From assembly GCA_022652655.1 (NCBI GenBank), contig JALCRQ010000004.1, positions 1-64,000 of the forward strand: a stretch of 64,000 nt of DNA, written 5' to 3'. This stretch comes from Oscillibacter sp. (GTDB lineage: Bacteria; Bacillota; Clostridia; Oscillospirales; Oscillospiraceae). Of the stretch, positions 1-7,994 are shown piece after piece; position 1 is the stretch's first letter, and the number at the start of each line of letters is the position of its first letter. The notes beneath the pieces are model-generated. The model was given only the letters and a program-made list of their open reading frames with translations. It was not told where the DNA came from and searched no databases. The translations under genes were made by a program, and so were the position numbers.

Positions 1-1
1 T

Positions 2-418
2 GGAAAATCCGGCTCCGTCCGGGATTTTGTGGCGGTGGGGGACGTCAGCATCCGGGTGATCGGCTCGGACGCCCAGATCCTGGACAGCGAGGTGCCGGTA
101 CGGCAGATTCTGGAACAAATCGTGGCCAAGACGGGGATCCCGCCCTTTATGCTGGGGCTGCAGTGGACCTCCACGGAGCGGATGAGTTCCCAGCAGGCCG
201 ACATGCTTACCACCGAAATCACCGCCATCCGGCGGACGCTGACGCCCGCCGTGGAGCGCATCTGCCGGCTGTGGCTGCGGATGCACGGCTATACCTGCCG
301 CCCTGAGGTGGAGTGGGACGAGATCAACCTGCAGGACGAGGTGGAGGAGGCCAAGGCCGCCCTCTATCTGGAGCAGGCGCGGAAGCTGCGGATCGAGAAC
401 GACCGGGCGGAAAAGTAA
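2..418 (+). CDS. Phage portal protein, C-terminal part (5' end outside window)
   Basis: The reading frame is open from base 2, so the gene starts upstream of the window and only the last 138 residues are visible. They match the C-terminal half of phage portal proteins: a stretch reading RDFVAVGDVSIRVIG, then VPVRQILEQIVAKTGIPPFM, the STERMSSQQAD segment, and a helical tail ending EQARKLRIENDRAEK. Portal proteins form the dodecameric DNA gate at one capsid vertex and dock the terminase and the connector. The genes that follow (protease-like, capsid, connector, sheath) fit this role. The tail's coding sequence is repeated about 125 bp after the stop codon, in another frame. The family call is from recognition of the sequence, not from a search. 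Confidence 0.75.
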   Translation, partial: GKSGSVRDFVAVGDVSIRVIGSDAQILDSEVPVRQILEQIVAKTGIPPFMLGLQWTSTERMSSQQADMLTTEITAIRRTLTPAVERICRLWLRMHGYTCRPEVEWDEINLQDEVEEAKAALYLEQARKLRIENDRAEK

Positions 419-577
419 AAAAATTGCGGCGCAGCCCAGCAAAGCGGGTGCGGCGCAAAAAGGAGGAACCGCCTGCAAGGCAGAGCAGGACTGCCCAAAG
501 GCAGGACTGCGTGCCGCAAGGGCGAGTTCCGACGCGGAGCAGGCGCGGAAGCTGCGGATCGAGAACGACCAGGCGGA
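370..577 (+). repeat. 42-bp direct repeat at the end of the portal gene (370-411 and 536-577)
   Basis: The last codons of the portal gene (EQARKLRIEND) recur 166 bp downstream with one mismatch in 42 bases. The second copy lies in the +1 frame relative to the portal gene. That frame is open from before the portal stop to a TAG near base 645. A run of seven A residues (417-423) begins inside the portal stop codon. A smaller tandem duplication of gcaggactgc lies between the copies. The rest of 419-677 holds no convincing gene. Confidence 0.8.
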
Positions 578-677
578 GGCTGGGGCCTCCGCGCCGCCGG
601 AGCGGGGGGGGGAAAAAACAGCTGAACCGGTTCCGTCCGGCGGATAGGACAACATGAAAAGGAGCTGCATAAAAGGT

Positions 678-1565
678 ATGAATATCCAGAAAAATCAGGG
701 AACCGCCGCCTCCTGCGACGTGGGCGAGGAGGAGCTGAACCAGATCAACGCCTTCGCCAAAACGCCGCTGCGGGCGGAGGAGGTGTACGTCTTTGCGGCG
801 AGGCTCTGCGACAACGAGGTGGATCGGGACTTCGAGCGCTTCGGAGAGGAGGCGCTGGCCGCCCTGGGCCGGCTGTTTGTGGGGAAAACCGGAATCTTCG
901 ACCACCAGTGGTCGGCGGAGGGGCAGACCGCCCGAATCTACCGCACGGAGCTGATCCGCGAGCCGGAGATCCGAACGGCGGCGGGGGACGGCTCCTGCTG
1001 GCTCAAGGCCTGGGCCTATCTGCTGCGCAGTGAGAAAAACGCTCCGCTCATCGCCGAAATCGAGGGCGGAATCAAAAAAGAAGTCAGCGTGGGGTGCAGC
1101 GTGGCCCGGAGCGTCTGCTCCATCTGCGGCGCTGAGAGCGGCGCGTGCGAACACGTTAGGGGCCGGACCTACGGGGGGAAGCTGTGCTACGCCGAGCTGC
1201 AGGAGCCTACCGACGCCTACGAGTGGTCCTTTGTGGCGGTGCCGGCCCAGAGAAAGGCCGGCGTTGTGAAGAAATTTACCGGCGTTCGGGGGCAGGAGCT
1301 CCGGGAGCTCCAATATCAGGTGCAGCTGGGCCGCAGCTACCTTCAGGCGCTGCGCTGCGAGGTGGTGCGGCTGGCTATGCTCTGCGACGACACGCTGGAC
1401 GGAGAGCTGTTCCGGAAAATTGCCGGGAAGCTGGAGGAGCCGGAGCTGCTGGCGCTTCAAAAGGGCTACCGGGCCAGAGCGCGGAGCCTCTTTCCCGTCC
1501 AGCCCCAGCTCCGGAGCCCCCAGACTCCCGAAGCTCCGGGCAGCGAGGCTGTTTTTCTCGTCTGA
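678..1565 (+). CDS. Putative phage prohead protease / capsid maturation protein
   Basis: This 295-residue protein lies between portal and capsid genes, the usual place of the prohead protease. It carries the block CDNEVDRDFERF near the N-terminus, then GKTGIFDHQWSAEGQTARIY, and further on IEGGIKKEVSVGCSVARSVC followed by CSICG. A histidine (FDH) and a serine (VSVG) at these positions would suit a serine-protease dyad of the HK97/S78 type, but I cannot prove catalysis. The ATG at 678 is preceded by aaaaggag at 657-664 with a long gap of about 13 bases. An ATG at 654 is the alternative and adds eight residues without a good ribosome site. The C-terminal region after residue 190 is helical and may act as a scaffold. 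Confidence 0.5.
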   Translation: MNIQKNQGTAASCDVGEEELNQINAFAKTPLRAEEVYVFAARLCDNEVDRDFERFGEEALAALGRLFVGKTGIFDHQWSAEGQTARIYRTELIREPEIRTAAGDGSCWLKAWAYLLRSEKNAPLIAEIEGGIKKEVSVGCSVARSVCSICGAESGACEHVRGRTYGGKLCYAELQEPTDAYEWSFVAVPAQRKAGVVKKFTGVRGQELRELQYQVQLGRSYLQALRCEVVRLAMLCDDTLDGELFRKIAGKLEEPELLALQKGYRARARSLFPVQPQLRSPQTPEAPGSEAVFLV

Positions 1566-1597
1566 GGACGATCAAATTTTTTATCAGGAGGTACGGT

Positions 1598-1942
1598 ATG
1601 AAACTTTCCTATGAGGCAATCGGACAGTGGTGCGCAACCTTCGCCTGCTCCGGCGTCAGCGAGGGGCAGGTGGTAAAAATCAGCGCCAATGACACGGCGG
1701 CGGCCTGCAGCGATTCTGACGCGTTTGCGGGCGTAGCGGTCTCCGTGGCCCACGGAGGCGAGGCCTGCAGCGTCCAGCTGGGCGGCATGGTGAGCGTCCC
1801 CTATTCCGGCACCGCCCCCGCCGTGGGGTGGACGACGCTGACGGCGGACGAAAACGGCGGCGTCAAAGCTGCGTCCACGGGCAAAACCTATCTGACGGTT
1901 CACACGGACACCGCCGCCAAGACGGTCACATTTGTACTGTAA
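1598..1942 (+). CDS. Phage head decoration / capsid cement-like protein
   Basis: This is a 114-residue, beta-rich, Gly/Ala/Thr-rich protein directly before the major capsid gene. The size, position and the pattern of short strands (GQVVKIS, FAGVAVSVAHGG, CSVQLGGMVSVPYSG, GKTYLTVH) resemble the DUF2190-type cement proteins that stabilise phage shells. The start is fixed by caggaggt seven bases upstream of ATG. The stop lies 13 bases before the capsid start, so the two genes are probably cotranscribed and perhaps translationally coupled. The assignment rests mainly on position and fold style. Confidence 0.5.
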   Translation: MKLSYEAIGQWCATFACSGVSEGQVVKISANDTAAACSDSDAFAGVAVSVAHGGEACSVQLGGMVSVPYSGTAPAVGWTTLTADENGGVKAASTGKTYLTVHTDTAAKTVTFVL

Positions 1943-1955
1943 GGAGGAATGGAAT

Positions 1956-2987
1956 ATGGCTTATCAGTTTGAAAATTTGCAACTGGAAAAGGGCATGTAC
2001 GGCCGGGCCGACAAGTCCTTTACCCAGACCCTGGAGGAACTGGATCCCAGCGAGCGCTACCGCGGCACTCCCCTGGAGGGCATGGACGCGTTTCAGCGCC
2101 AGCTCAAGCGCTTCGACATCCGGGTGAAGGGCGCCGGCTCCGACATGGTGGAGAAATTTTTCCACACCACCAACTCCACCGTGCTGTTCCCGGAATTCGT
2201 CTCCCGGGTCGTCCGCCAAGGCATGGAGCAGGACAACGTGCTGCCCGCCATTACGGCCACGGTAACCAATTTCAGCGGCATGGACTACCGCTCCATCGCC
2301 TCCGTTCCCACAGAGAGTGAGAAGGAGCTCAAGCGTGTGGAGGAGGGCGGCACCATTCCCGCCACCAACGTGCACACCCAGGAGAATCTGGTGCGCCTGC
2401 ACAAGCGGGGAAGGATGCTGGTGGCCTCCTACGAGGCGATCCGGTTCCAGCGGCTGGACCTCTTTTCCGTAACCCTGCGCAGCATCGGCGCGTACATCGG
2501 GCGGATGCACCTCCAGGACGCCATCGACGTCATCCAGAACGGCGACGGAAACAACAACGCCGCCGCCGCTTACACCATCGGCACCGCGCCCATCTCCGGC
2601 ACCAAGGGGACGCTGTCCTACAACGCCCTGCTGGAGTTCTGGAACCGGTTCGACCCCTACACCATGAATACCATCCTGGTGGGCGGCGACGTGATGCTGG
2701 CCCTTTTAAAGCTCAGCGAGTTCCAAAACCCGCTGACGGGACTCAATTTCCAGGGAACCGGCAAGCTGACCACGCCTCTGGGGGCCACGCTGCTGCGCAC
2801 CGCCGCCATGCCCTCCGGCAAGCTGATCGGGCTGGATCGCAATTATGCCCTGGAGATGATCAACGGCTCCGACGTCACCGTGGAGTACGACAAGCTCATC
2901 GACCGGCAGACGGAGCGGGCGGCTATTACCTCCATCTCCGGATTTGCCAAGCTGTTCGCGGACGCCTCCAAGGTACTGACTATTTGA
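1956..2987 (+). CDS. Phage major capsid protein
   Basis: This 343-residue protein is the right size for an HK97-fold shell protein and sits between the decoration protein and the connector genes. Its N-terminus (AYQFENLQLEKGMYG) is followed by a helical segment and the phrase TNSTVLFPEFVSRVVRQGM, which is typical of major capsid proteins of Clostridial Mu/PBSX-type phages. The C-terminal part carries TERAAITSISGFAKLF. The start is set by aaggaggaat upstream of ATG 1956. There is no stop or frameshift, so the gene looks intact. A longer reading from 1932 would add eight residues but lacks a ribosome site. Confidence 0.75.
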   Translation: MAYQFENLQLEKGMYGRADKSFTQTLEELDPSERYRGTPLEGMDAFQRQLKRFDIRVKGAGSDMVEKFFHTTNSTVLFPEFVSRVVRQGMEQDNVLPAITATVTNFSGMDYRSIASVPTESEKELKRVEEGGTIPATNVHTQENLVRLHKRGRMLVASYEAIRFQRLDLFSVTLRSIGAYIGRMHLQDAIDVIQNGDGNNNAAAAYTIGTAPISGTKGTLSYNALLEFWNRFDPYTMNTILVGGDVMLALLKLSEFQNPLTGLNFQGTGKLTTPLGATLLRTAAMPSGKLIGLDRNYALEMINGSDVTVEYDKLIDRQTERAAITSISGFAKLFADASKVLTI

Positions 2988-3033
2988 CAGGAGAAACAAA
3001 CGCAGGCCACAACTTGACGGCAAGGAGACGGAT

Positions 3034-3408
3034 ATGACCATACATGAAAAGACCCTGTCTCTGGCAAAGAGCATCTCCGGCGCGCTGGCGGCGGAGGAGG
3101 AGCTGCTGGAGGCGCTGTGCACCGCCGACGAGCGTGCGTGGGCGGAGCGGCTGACGGCGGACGCGGACCCCGCGGCGGCCGAGGGAGCCCTCGTCTGCGC
3201 CGCCGCCTTTTCCGCCGCGGCGGATCTGCTGAGTGCAAGAGGCAGCTCCGACGGGTTCTCCTCCTTCACGGCGGGGTCGGTTTCCGTCACCGCCGCGGCC
3301 AAATCGGAGCTGGCCGCCTCCGCCCGGGCCCTGCGGGCCTCGGCGGAGCGGTTGATGGCCCCCTTCGCCTCGGCGGACGACTTCGCGTTCCGGGGGGTGA
3401 GGGCTTGA
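3034..3408 (+). CDS. Small head-tail connector-type protein, function not assigned
   Basis: This 124-residue protein is almost entirely helical and very alanine-rich, with helices around residues 1-30, 36-70 and 84-110. It follows the capsid gene, where PBSX-like clusters carry adaptor proteins (gp6/gp15 types) that join portal to tail. ATG 3034 follows a caaggagacgg ribosome site. The stop overlaps the next start (TTGA). Its composition is strongly biased, but the third-codon-position G/C preference matches the neighbours, so I treat it as real. Adaptor function is inferred from position only. Confidence 0.55.
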   Translation: MTIHEKTLSLAKSISGALAAEEELLEALCTADERAWAERLTADADPAAAEGALVCAAAFSAAADLLSARGSSDGFSSFTAGSVSVTAAAKSELAASARALRASAERLMAPFASADDFAFRGVRA

Positions 3409-3725
3409 CGGAGGCCTTGGACGCAATTTTGAGCCGGTACGGTCGGGAGCTGACGGTCTTGGGCACGGCGGGCAGCCGGCAGCTCAAGGGATTTTTGCAG
3501 CCCTTGGCGGAGCGGCAGAAGGAGACGCCCTTCTCAGTCACCAGCCTGGGAACCGTGGACGACCGGCGCTGGATTCTGCTGACCCGGGAGGAGATCCGGG
3601 AAAACGAGACGGTGACGGACGGCGGCGATACCTTCCGGGCGGTCAGCTGCCAGCCCGTTTATCTGGGCAGGGAGCTGTCCCACTGGTGGACGGCCCTGCG
3701 ATACGAAAAGGAGGCCGCGCAGTGA
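3405..3725 (+). CDS. Head closure / minor structural protein
   Basis: This 106-residue protein starts at TTG 3405, which overlaps the previous stop. Such TTGA/GTGA couplings recur in this cluster. The sequence has a helical N-terminus (LDAILSRYGRELTVLG) and then a beta-rich part (RWILLTREEIRENETVTDGG, FRAVSCQPVYLG). This fits the small beta-barrel head-closure or stopper proteins found between adaptor and tail-completion genes. The family was not identified with certainty. Confidence 0.55.
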   Translation: MTEALDAILSRYGRELTVLGTAGSRQLKGFLQPLAERQKETPFSVTSLGTVDDRRWILLTREEIRENETVTDGGDTFRAVSCQPVYLGRELSHWWTALRYEKEAAQ

Positions 3726-4216
3726 ACGGACTTGGTCAAATCCGCGCCGCCGTGATCAGGACGCTGACGGATGCCGGCCTCTGCGCGGCGGCCGCCCACG
3801 GCGGCGCGGCGGAACGGTACAGCGGGCCGGTGACGGCTGTGGGCGTGGCGGAGCTCACCGGACGGCCCATGGCTCTGGGCGGCTATTTGGGGCAGACATA
3901 CGACCGGCAGGCCGGCACCATGCGGGAGCTATACGGCCGGAAAATGGACGTGCTGATCTCCCTGGATGTGCGGGCCGACAGCGCGGCGGCGTGCGAAAGC
4001 GCGTGCGAGGCGGTGTCCGACGCACTGGAGACCGGCGGACTGCCCTCCGGACTGCGGCCGGGGGAGGAGAGCTGGGAGGCGGTCTGCTGGGACCGGCAGA
4101 ACCAGCTGTTCCTCCGCCGGGGAAAACTGAAGTGCGGCGCCTACTTTACGGCCCAGACCGATCCGGAGGCGGACACCCTTCTGGAGTTTACCTTGAAAGG
4201 AGTTTTGAAAACTTGA
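3722..4216 (+). CDS. Tail-completion-type protein (neck/terminator)
   Basis: This 164-residue protein starts at GTG 3722, overlapping the preceding stop, with aaaaggagg nine bases upstream. It lies immediately before the sheath gene, where the tail terminator or neck protein is encoded in contractile phages. The segment RKMDVLISLDVRADSAAACE followed by a beta-rich C-terminal third (RGKLKCGAYFTAQTD, LLEFTLKGVLKT) resembles this class in layout. Its stop codon overlaps the TTG start of the sheath gene. Confidence 0.5.
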   Translation: MNGLGQIRAAVIRTLTDAGLCAAAAHGGAAERYSGPVTAVGVAELTGRPMALGGYLGQTYDRQAGTMRELYGRKMDVLISLDVRADSAAACESACEAVSDALETGGLPSGLRPGEESWEAVCWDRQNQLFLRRGKLKCGAYFTAQTDPEADTLLEFTLKGVLKT

Positions 4217-5283
4217 GTACCATGATACATGAGCGCCCGGGCGTTTATTCGTCCTACGACGCATCCTCCGTGATCTCCGGCGCGGCGGGCAGCAAGGTCA
4301 TCGGCGCCGCGGCCAAGGCGGTTCGCGGAACCGTGGGCGAGGCCGTCAGCGTCACCGGCTATGCAGCCGGCATTGCCGCCTTTGGCGAGGACGCTGCCGG
4401 AAGTCCCGGCATGTCCGAGCTGCTCCGGCTGCTGTTCAGCAACGGCGCCACGGAGGTCACGGCCGTCCGGACGGCGGATACCGGCACCCTGGACGACTAC
4501 AAGGCGGCCTTCGGCGTGCTGGAGCTTCAGGAAAAAGTCCGCATCGTCGTGTGCGACAGCCCGGAGCTTGCGGTGCAGCAGGCCCTGCGGGACAGTGTGA
4601 CCGCCTCCTCCGCCGCCCGGAAGGAGCGGATTGCCGTGGTGGGCAGCAGCGGCGAGAATGTGAGCCAGCTGGTGACCCGGGCGGCGGCACTTAATTCCGA
4701 GCGGGTGCTCCTGGTGGGGCCGGACGCCCTGGACAGCGCGGGAGAAACCCTGCCCGGCGTCTTTTCCGCGGCGGCTGCCGCCGGAGCCGCGGCTGCGGAA
4801 AGCGACCCCGCCATCCCGCTTAACGGCACGGCGCTCAGCGGCCTGGGCGGCCTGGCCGCAGCCTACTCCGACAGCGACATCGATACGCTGGTGCGGGGCG
4901 GCGTGACGCCGCTGGAGAGCGTGGGGGGAATCCTCTCTCCGGTGCGCGGCATCACCACCAGAACCACCACCGGCGGCGCGGCCGACGCCACCTGGCGGGA
5001 GGCCAACACCATTCTCATTGTGGACGACGTGATTCCCGCCATCCGCGCCTCCCTGCGCAGCAAGTTCACCCGAACCAAAAATACCGCGCAGAACCGGGGT
5101 GCAATCCGCTCACAGATCATCGTGGAGCTGGAGAAAAAGGTGAGCGCCCAGATTATCGACGGCTACGGGGACGTCCGGGTCAGCGCCTCCGCCGACAATC
5201 CCACCGTGTGCGAGGCGGAGTTCAGCTTCACCGTGGCCCACGGACTCAATCAGATCCGCCTGACGGCCCACATCACCGTCTGA
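4213..5283 (+). CDS. Contractile tail sheath protein
   Basis: The 356-residue protein begins MSTMIHERPGVYSSYDASS, the typical opening of Mu/PBSX-type sheath proteins (XkdK class), where the RPGVY segment leads into the first domain. The C-terminal part shows REANTILIVDDVIPAIRASL and an ending rich in strands (CEAEFSFTVAHGLNQIRLTA) that joins subunits in the sheath mesh. TTG 4213 is preferred because aaaggag lies 10 bases upstream. ATG 4222 would be 19 bases away. At 356 residues it is short for the family (usually above 430), with a small alanine-rich insert domain. The gene shows that this is a contractile system. Confidence 0.85.
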   Translation: MSTMIHERPGVYSSYDASSVISGAAGSKVIGAAAKAVRGTVGEAVSVTGYAAGIAAFGEDAAGSPGMSELLRLLFSNGATEVTAVRTADTGTLDDYKAAFGVLELQEKVRIVVCDSPELAVQQALRDSVTASSAARKERIAVVGSSGENVSQLVTRAAALNSERVLLVGPDALDSAGETLPGVFSAAAAAGAAAAESDPAIPLNGTALSGLGGLAAAYSDSDIDTLVRGGVTPLESVGGILSPVRGITTRTTTGGAADATWREANTILIVDDVIPAIRASLRSKFTRTKNTAQNRGAIRSQIIVELEKKVSAQIIDGYGDVRVSASADNPTVCEAEFSFTVAHGLNQIRLTAHITV

Positions 5284-5300
5284 GAAGGGAGAGAAGCGAT

Positions 5301-5690
5301 ATGGAGATAACCGGATTTCCCACCAGCGCGGATATCTATCTGGAGCTGGACGGCAAAAAGGTGGCCGTGGTGCAGAGCTACACCGCCAGGGCCGTTAAGA
5401 CCAGCCAGAGCGTGGAGGCCTTCGGCGAGAGCGAGCCTGTGGCTACGCTGAACGGCCAGCGGAGGTATACTCTGGAGCTGACCCGCCTTTACGCCACCGA
5501 CGAGGCCGTCTCCGACGGCATCAATTTTTACGACCTGGAGGACTTCTCCCTGGTGATCTGCAAGCCCGACCGAAAGATCATTTACAGCGGCTGCGAGTGG
5601 AGCAGCATCGCCGAGACGGGACAGCTGGACGCCATGGTGGCCGAGAAAATCACCGTGACGGCCAGCCGGCGGATCGAGACGTCCGTATGA
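5301..5690 (+). CDS. Phage tail tube protein
   Basis: This 129-residue protein follows the sheath gene, as the tube gene does in PBSX (XkdM) and Mu-like phages. It begins MEITGFPTSADIYLELDGKK and contains FGESEPVATLNGQRRYTLEL and FYDLEDFSLVICKPDR, the beta-strand pattern of tube proteins with an ESEPV block. Tube subunits form the inner channel through which DNA or effectors pass. ATG 5301 has aagggagag upstream. The stop overlaps the next ATG (ATGA). Confidence 0.8.
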   Translation: MEITGFPTSADIYLELDGKKVAVVQSYTARAVKTSQSVEAFGESEPVATLNGQRRYTLELTRLYATDEAVSDGINFYDLEDFSLVICKPDRKIIYSGCEWSSIAETGQLDAMVAEKITVTASRRIETSV

Positions 5691-6040
5691 GGCGCGTGGA
5701 CGAACTGCGTCCGCCTGCGGCGGGGCGGCTGCTGAATATCCGGCGGGCGGTGTGCGCGGAGAACCGGGACGGACTGGAGCAGGCGGCGCTCTGCAACGCG
5801 CAGGTGCTGGCGGAATCGTGCTTTTCCCGGGGCGAACCCGCCTTCGCCGGCACGCAGGAGGTGCTGGACGAGCTGACCTTTCCGGAGATGGAACGGCTGC
5901 TGGCACGTCTGGGGGGCGAGGGTGCTTCCTGGACAGGCGGCGCGGCAAACGCCGGATTTGACCCCCAACGCTTTACGGCGCTGCGCCGCGGGACGGCGGA
6001 GAAGCCGGAGAAGCCGCCCGCCGGCGGAGGAGAGAGATGA
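5687..6040 (+). CDS. Tail assembly chaperone-like protein
   Basis: This is a 117-residue protein in the XkdN position, between the tube gene and where a tape measure is expected. It is acidic and helical, with RLLNIRRAVCAENRDGLEQA near the start, a VLDELTFPEMERLLARLGG helix in the middle, and a disordered Pro/Gly/Glu tail. Tail chaperones bind the tape measure during tail assembly and are commonly made in a short and a frameshifted long form. The next gene begins inside its stop codon (ATGA), so coupling is very likely. I found no clear slippery heptamer at its end. Confidence 0.6.
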   Translation: MRRVDELRPPAAGRLLNIRRAVCAENRDGLEQAALCNAQVLAESCFSRGEPAFAGTQEVLDELTFPEMERLLARLGGEGASWTGGAANAGFDPQRFTALRRGTAEKPEKPPAGGGER

Positions 6041-6519
6041 ATTATATCGAGGAGGAGCTTTTGCGTCAGGCGCGCTTCTGGAGACTTCTGACCGGAGACG
6101 GGGCGGATCGCCGGGAGGAGGGGCAACCGTCGGAGCGGACGGCTGAATCTGCGGCGGAAACGGAGCGGGCGGCGGAGTCCGCGGCCCGGCTTCGGGAATT
6201 TCCGGGGCTTTCGGCCGGAAACCGCCGGTACGCCCAGCCGCAAAGCGGCGGAGCTGAGTGGTACGCCCGGGCCGGAGCCGATCCGGAGCCCGCCGGTGCG
6301 CAGGCCGCTTCCCCGGAGATGCCGGACGGAGCTGCCCAGGCGGGCTCCGCAGTTTCCCTCCGCCGCGCCGCAGGCGAGCTGTCCGAGTGCGTGGAGCGGG
6401 ACGCCCGGGCGCCTACCCGCTGTACTGAAAACACCGCGGAGGGAAGCCGGGGGGCCGGCCTCCGCTTCCGCGGCGGAAAGGAGGGGCTTTTCCATGAATC
6501 TGAGCCCCATGCGTTTTAA
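6037..6519 (+). CDS. 160-residue protein in the tape-measure position
   Basis: The ATG at 6037 overlaps the preceding stop and follows ggcggaggagaga. The product begins MNYIEEELLRQARFWRLLTG, then becomes an Ala/Glu/Arg-rich low-complexity chain likely to be helical up to about residue 55, and ends in a Pro/Gly-rich segment. Its last 26 bases overlap the start of the next gene. Contractile-tail phages have a long tape-measure gene here (commonly 500 or more residues). No such gene fits between the tube/chaperone and the LysM gene. The protein could be a very short tape measure, a remnant of one, or a second chaperone form. Function is not established. Confidence 0.45.
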   Translation: MNYIEEELLRQARFWRLLTGDGADRREEGQPSERTAESAAETERAAESAARLREFPGLSAGNRRYAQPQSGGAEWYARAGADPEPAGAQAASPEMPDGAAQAGSAVSLRRAAGELSECVERDARAPTRCTENTAEGSRGAGLRFRGGKEGLFHESEPHAF

Positions 6520-7054
6520 AAATTACACCTGGCCCTACAATCCCGAGTTCTACGAGATCATCTGGAAGCGGCAGACGGCGCTGCACAAAATCCCCTTCGG
6601 CCGGTACTGCCTCCAGGATCTGGGCCTGGCCTGCCGCGTCATGCGGGGGGAGGGCACTTTCACAGGGGAGGGGGCCTACCGGGAGTTCAGCGCGCTCACC
6701 GCCGTCTTCTGTCAGGACGGGCCGGGAATGTTGGTGCATCCCGTCTGGGAGGCGCGCAGCGCCTATTTTGTCTCCCTGGAGCTTCGGGAGAAGCCCCTGC
6801 CGGACTACGTCCGCTACACATTTGAATTCTGGCAGGACGGGGCGGCGGAAAGGCTCACCCAAACCGCGTCCGCCGCAGCGGCGGCACCGGCCCGGACGGC
6901 CGCGGCGCAAAGTACGTATACTGTCAAAAAGGGCGACACCCTGTGGGGAATCGCCAGGCGGTACGGCGTCACGCTCCCGGCGCTGACTGCCGCCAACCCC
7001 CGGATCAAAAATCCCAACCTCATCTATCCGGGAGAGGTGGTGAGAATCCCGTGA
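6494..7054 (+). CDS. DNA_circ_N-like and LysM baseplate protein (XkdP-like)
   Basis: This 186-residue protein has two parts. Residues 1-115 resemble the N-terminal domain of phage DNA-circularisation/tail hub proteins: PFGRYCLQDLG, GEGTFTGEGAYREF, then LVHPVWEARSAYFVSLEL and YVRYTFEFWQDG. After an Ala-rich linker, residues 139-186 are one LysM domain (TYTVKKGDTLWGIARRYGV ending LIYPGEVVRIP). LysM domains in this position (XkdP, gpX) sit around the hub and spike of the baseplate. ATG 6494 has aaaggagg upstream. The stop overlaps the next GTG start (GTGA). Confidence 0.8.
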   Translation: MNLSPMRFKNYTWPYNPEFYEIIWKRQTALHKIPFGRYCLQDLGLACRVMRGEGTFTGEGAYREFSALTAVFCQDGPGMLVHPVWEARSAYFVSLELREKPLPDYVRYTFEFWQDGAAERLTQTASAAAAAPARTAAAQSTYTVKKGDTLWGIARRYGVTLPALTAANPRIKNPNLIYPGEVVRIP

Positions 7055-7992
7055 CCGGACGCATCATTACCTGCGATCACAAGATTTACGAACTGCCGGA
7101 GCTGCTGGAGTGGGATATTGTGCACACCGGCGGAGTGCCCTGCGACAGCTTTTCCGCCACCTGTGCGTACATGGCGGAGCTGGCGCTTCCCCTTCACCGG
7201 GCGGAGAGCTTCCTGGCACTGAACGGGCAGAGTCTGCTGCTCCACGGAATCGTGGATGAGTACACAATCCGTCAGAGCGCCGCGGGGCGCACCGTGACCA
7301 TCACGGGACGGGGGCTTGCCGCACGGCTGCTGGACAACGAATCCCGGCCCGCAACCTACCAGACAGCGGCGCTGCGGGATATTGTCCGGGCGCATGTGAC
7401 GCCGTACGGTATCTCCTGCGTCCAGTGCGCCGACGTCCGGGCCGGTTCCGTTTATACGGTGGCGGCGGGGACCAGTCAGTGGAATGCACTGGAGGAGTTC
7501 TGCCGGGTTTACGGCGGCTTCACGCCCACCTTCCGCCGGAACGGAGAGCTGGCCGCCGCGCCCCGGAGCGCCGGAAACCGAATCGTCCTCAACGACGGGA
7601 CAACCCTTTTGAGCGTGACGAAGCGGGAGAACCACTACGGCGTTCTCAGCGAGGTTTTGGTAATCGACAAGACCAGAAACACATCTCAGACCGTGCAAAA
7701 CAAGGAGTTTATCGCCCGGGGCGGACAGTGCAGGCGCGTTCTTTACACGCCCGGGCAAAGCACCTGGGCGGCTATGCGGTATACGGGAGCGTATCAGATT
7801 GCCCGGTCGGCGGAGAACGAGGAGATCCTCACCGCCGTCCTGCCCGGCAGCCGGATCGTGTCGCCGGGGGATCTGGCGGAGGTCAGCCTCTCCGGCTGCG
7901 GATTGTCCGGGGAGTACGCCGTGACCCAGTGCGAAAACGCCTGCTGTCCGGAGGGGGAAACCACCACTTTGACGATGAAAAGGAGAGGGTAA
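7051..7992 (+). CDS. Baseplate hub protein (XkdQ / gpD-like)
   Basis: This 313-residue protein starts at GTG 7051, overlapping the LysM gene. The sequence reads as a hub protein of the T4 gp27/P2 gpD class: ELLEWDIVHTGGVPCDSFSA at the start, IVDEYTIRQSAAGRTVTITG, an ARLLDNE segment, then WNALEEFCRVYGGFTPTFRR. This resembles the XkdQ family, which links the tube to the central spike. It is followed three bases later by the spike gene. The reading frame is intact. Confidence 0.75.
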   Translation: MTGRIITCDHKIYELPELLEWDIVHTGGVPCDSFSATCAYMAELALPLHRAESFLALNGQSLLLHGIVDEYTIRQSAAGRTVTITGRGLAARLLDNESRPATYQTAALRDIVRAHVTPYGISCVQCADVRAGSVYTVAAGTSQWNALEEFCRVYGGFTPTFRRNGELAAAPRSAGNRIVLNDGTTLLSVTKRENHYGVLSEVLVIDKTRNTSQTVQNKEFIARGGQCRRVLYTPGQSTWAAMRYTGAYQIARSAENEEILTAVLPGSRIVSPGDLAEVSLSGCGLSGEYAVTQCENACCPEGETTTLTMKRRG

Positions 7993-7994
7993 CA

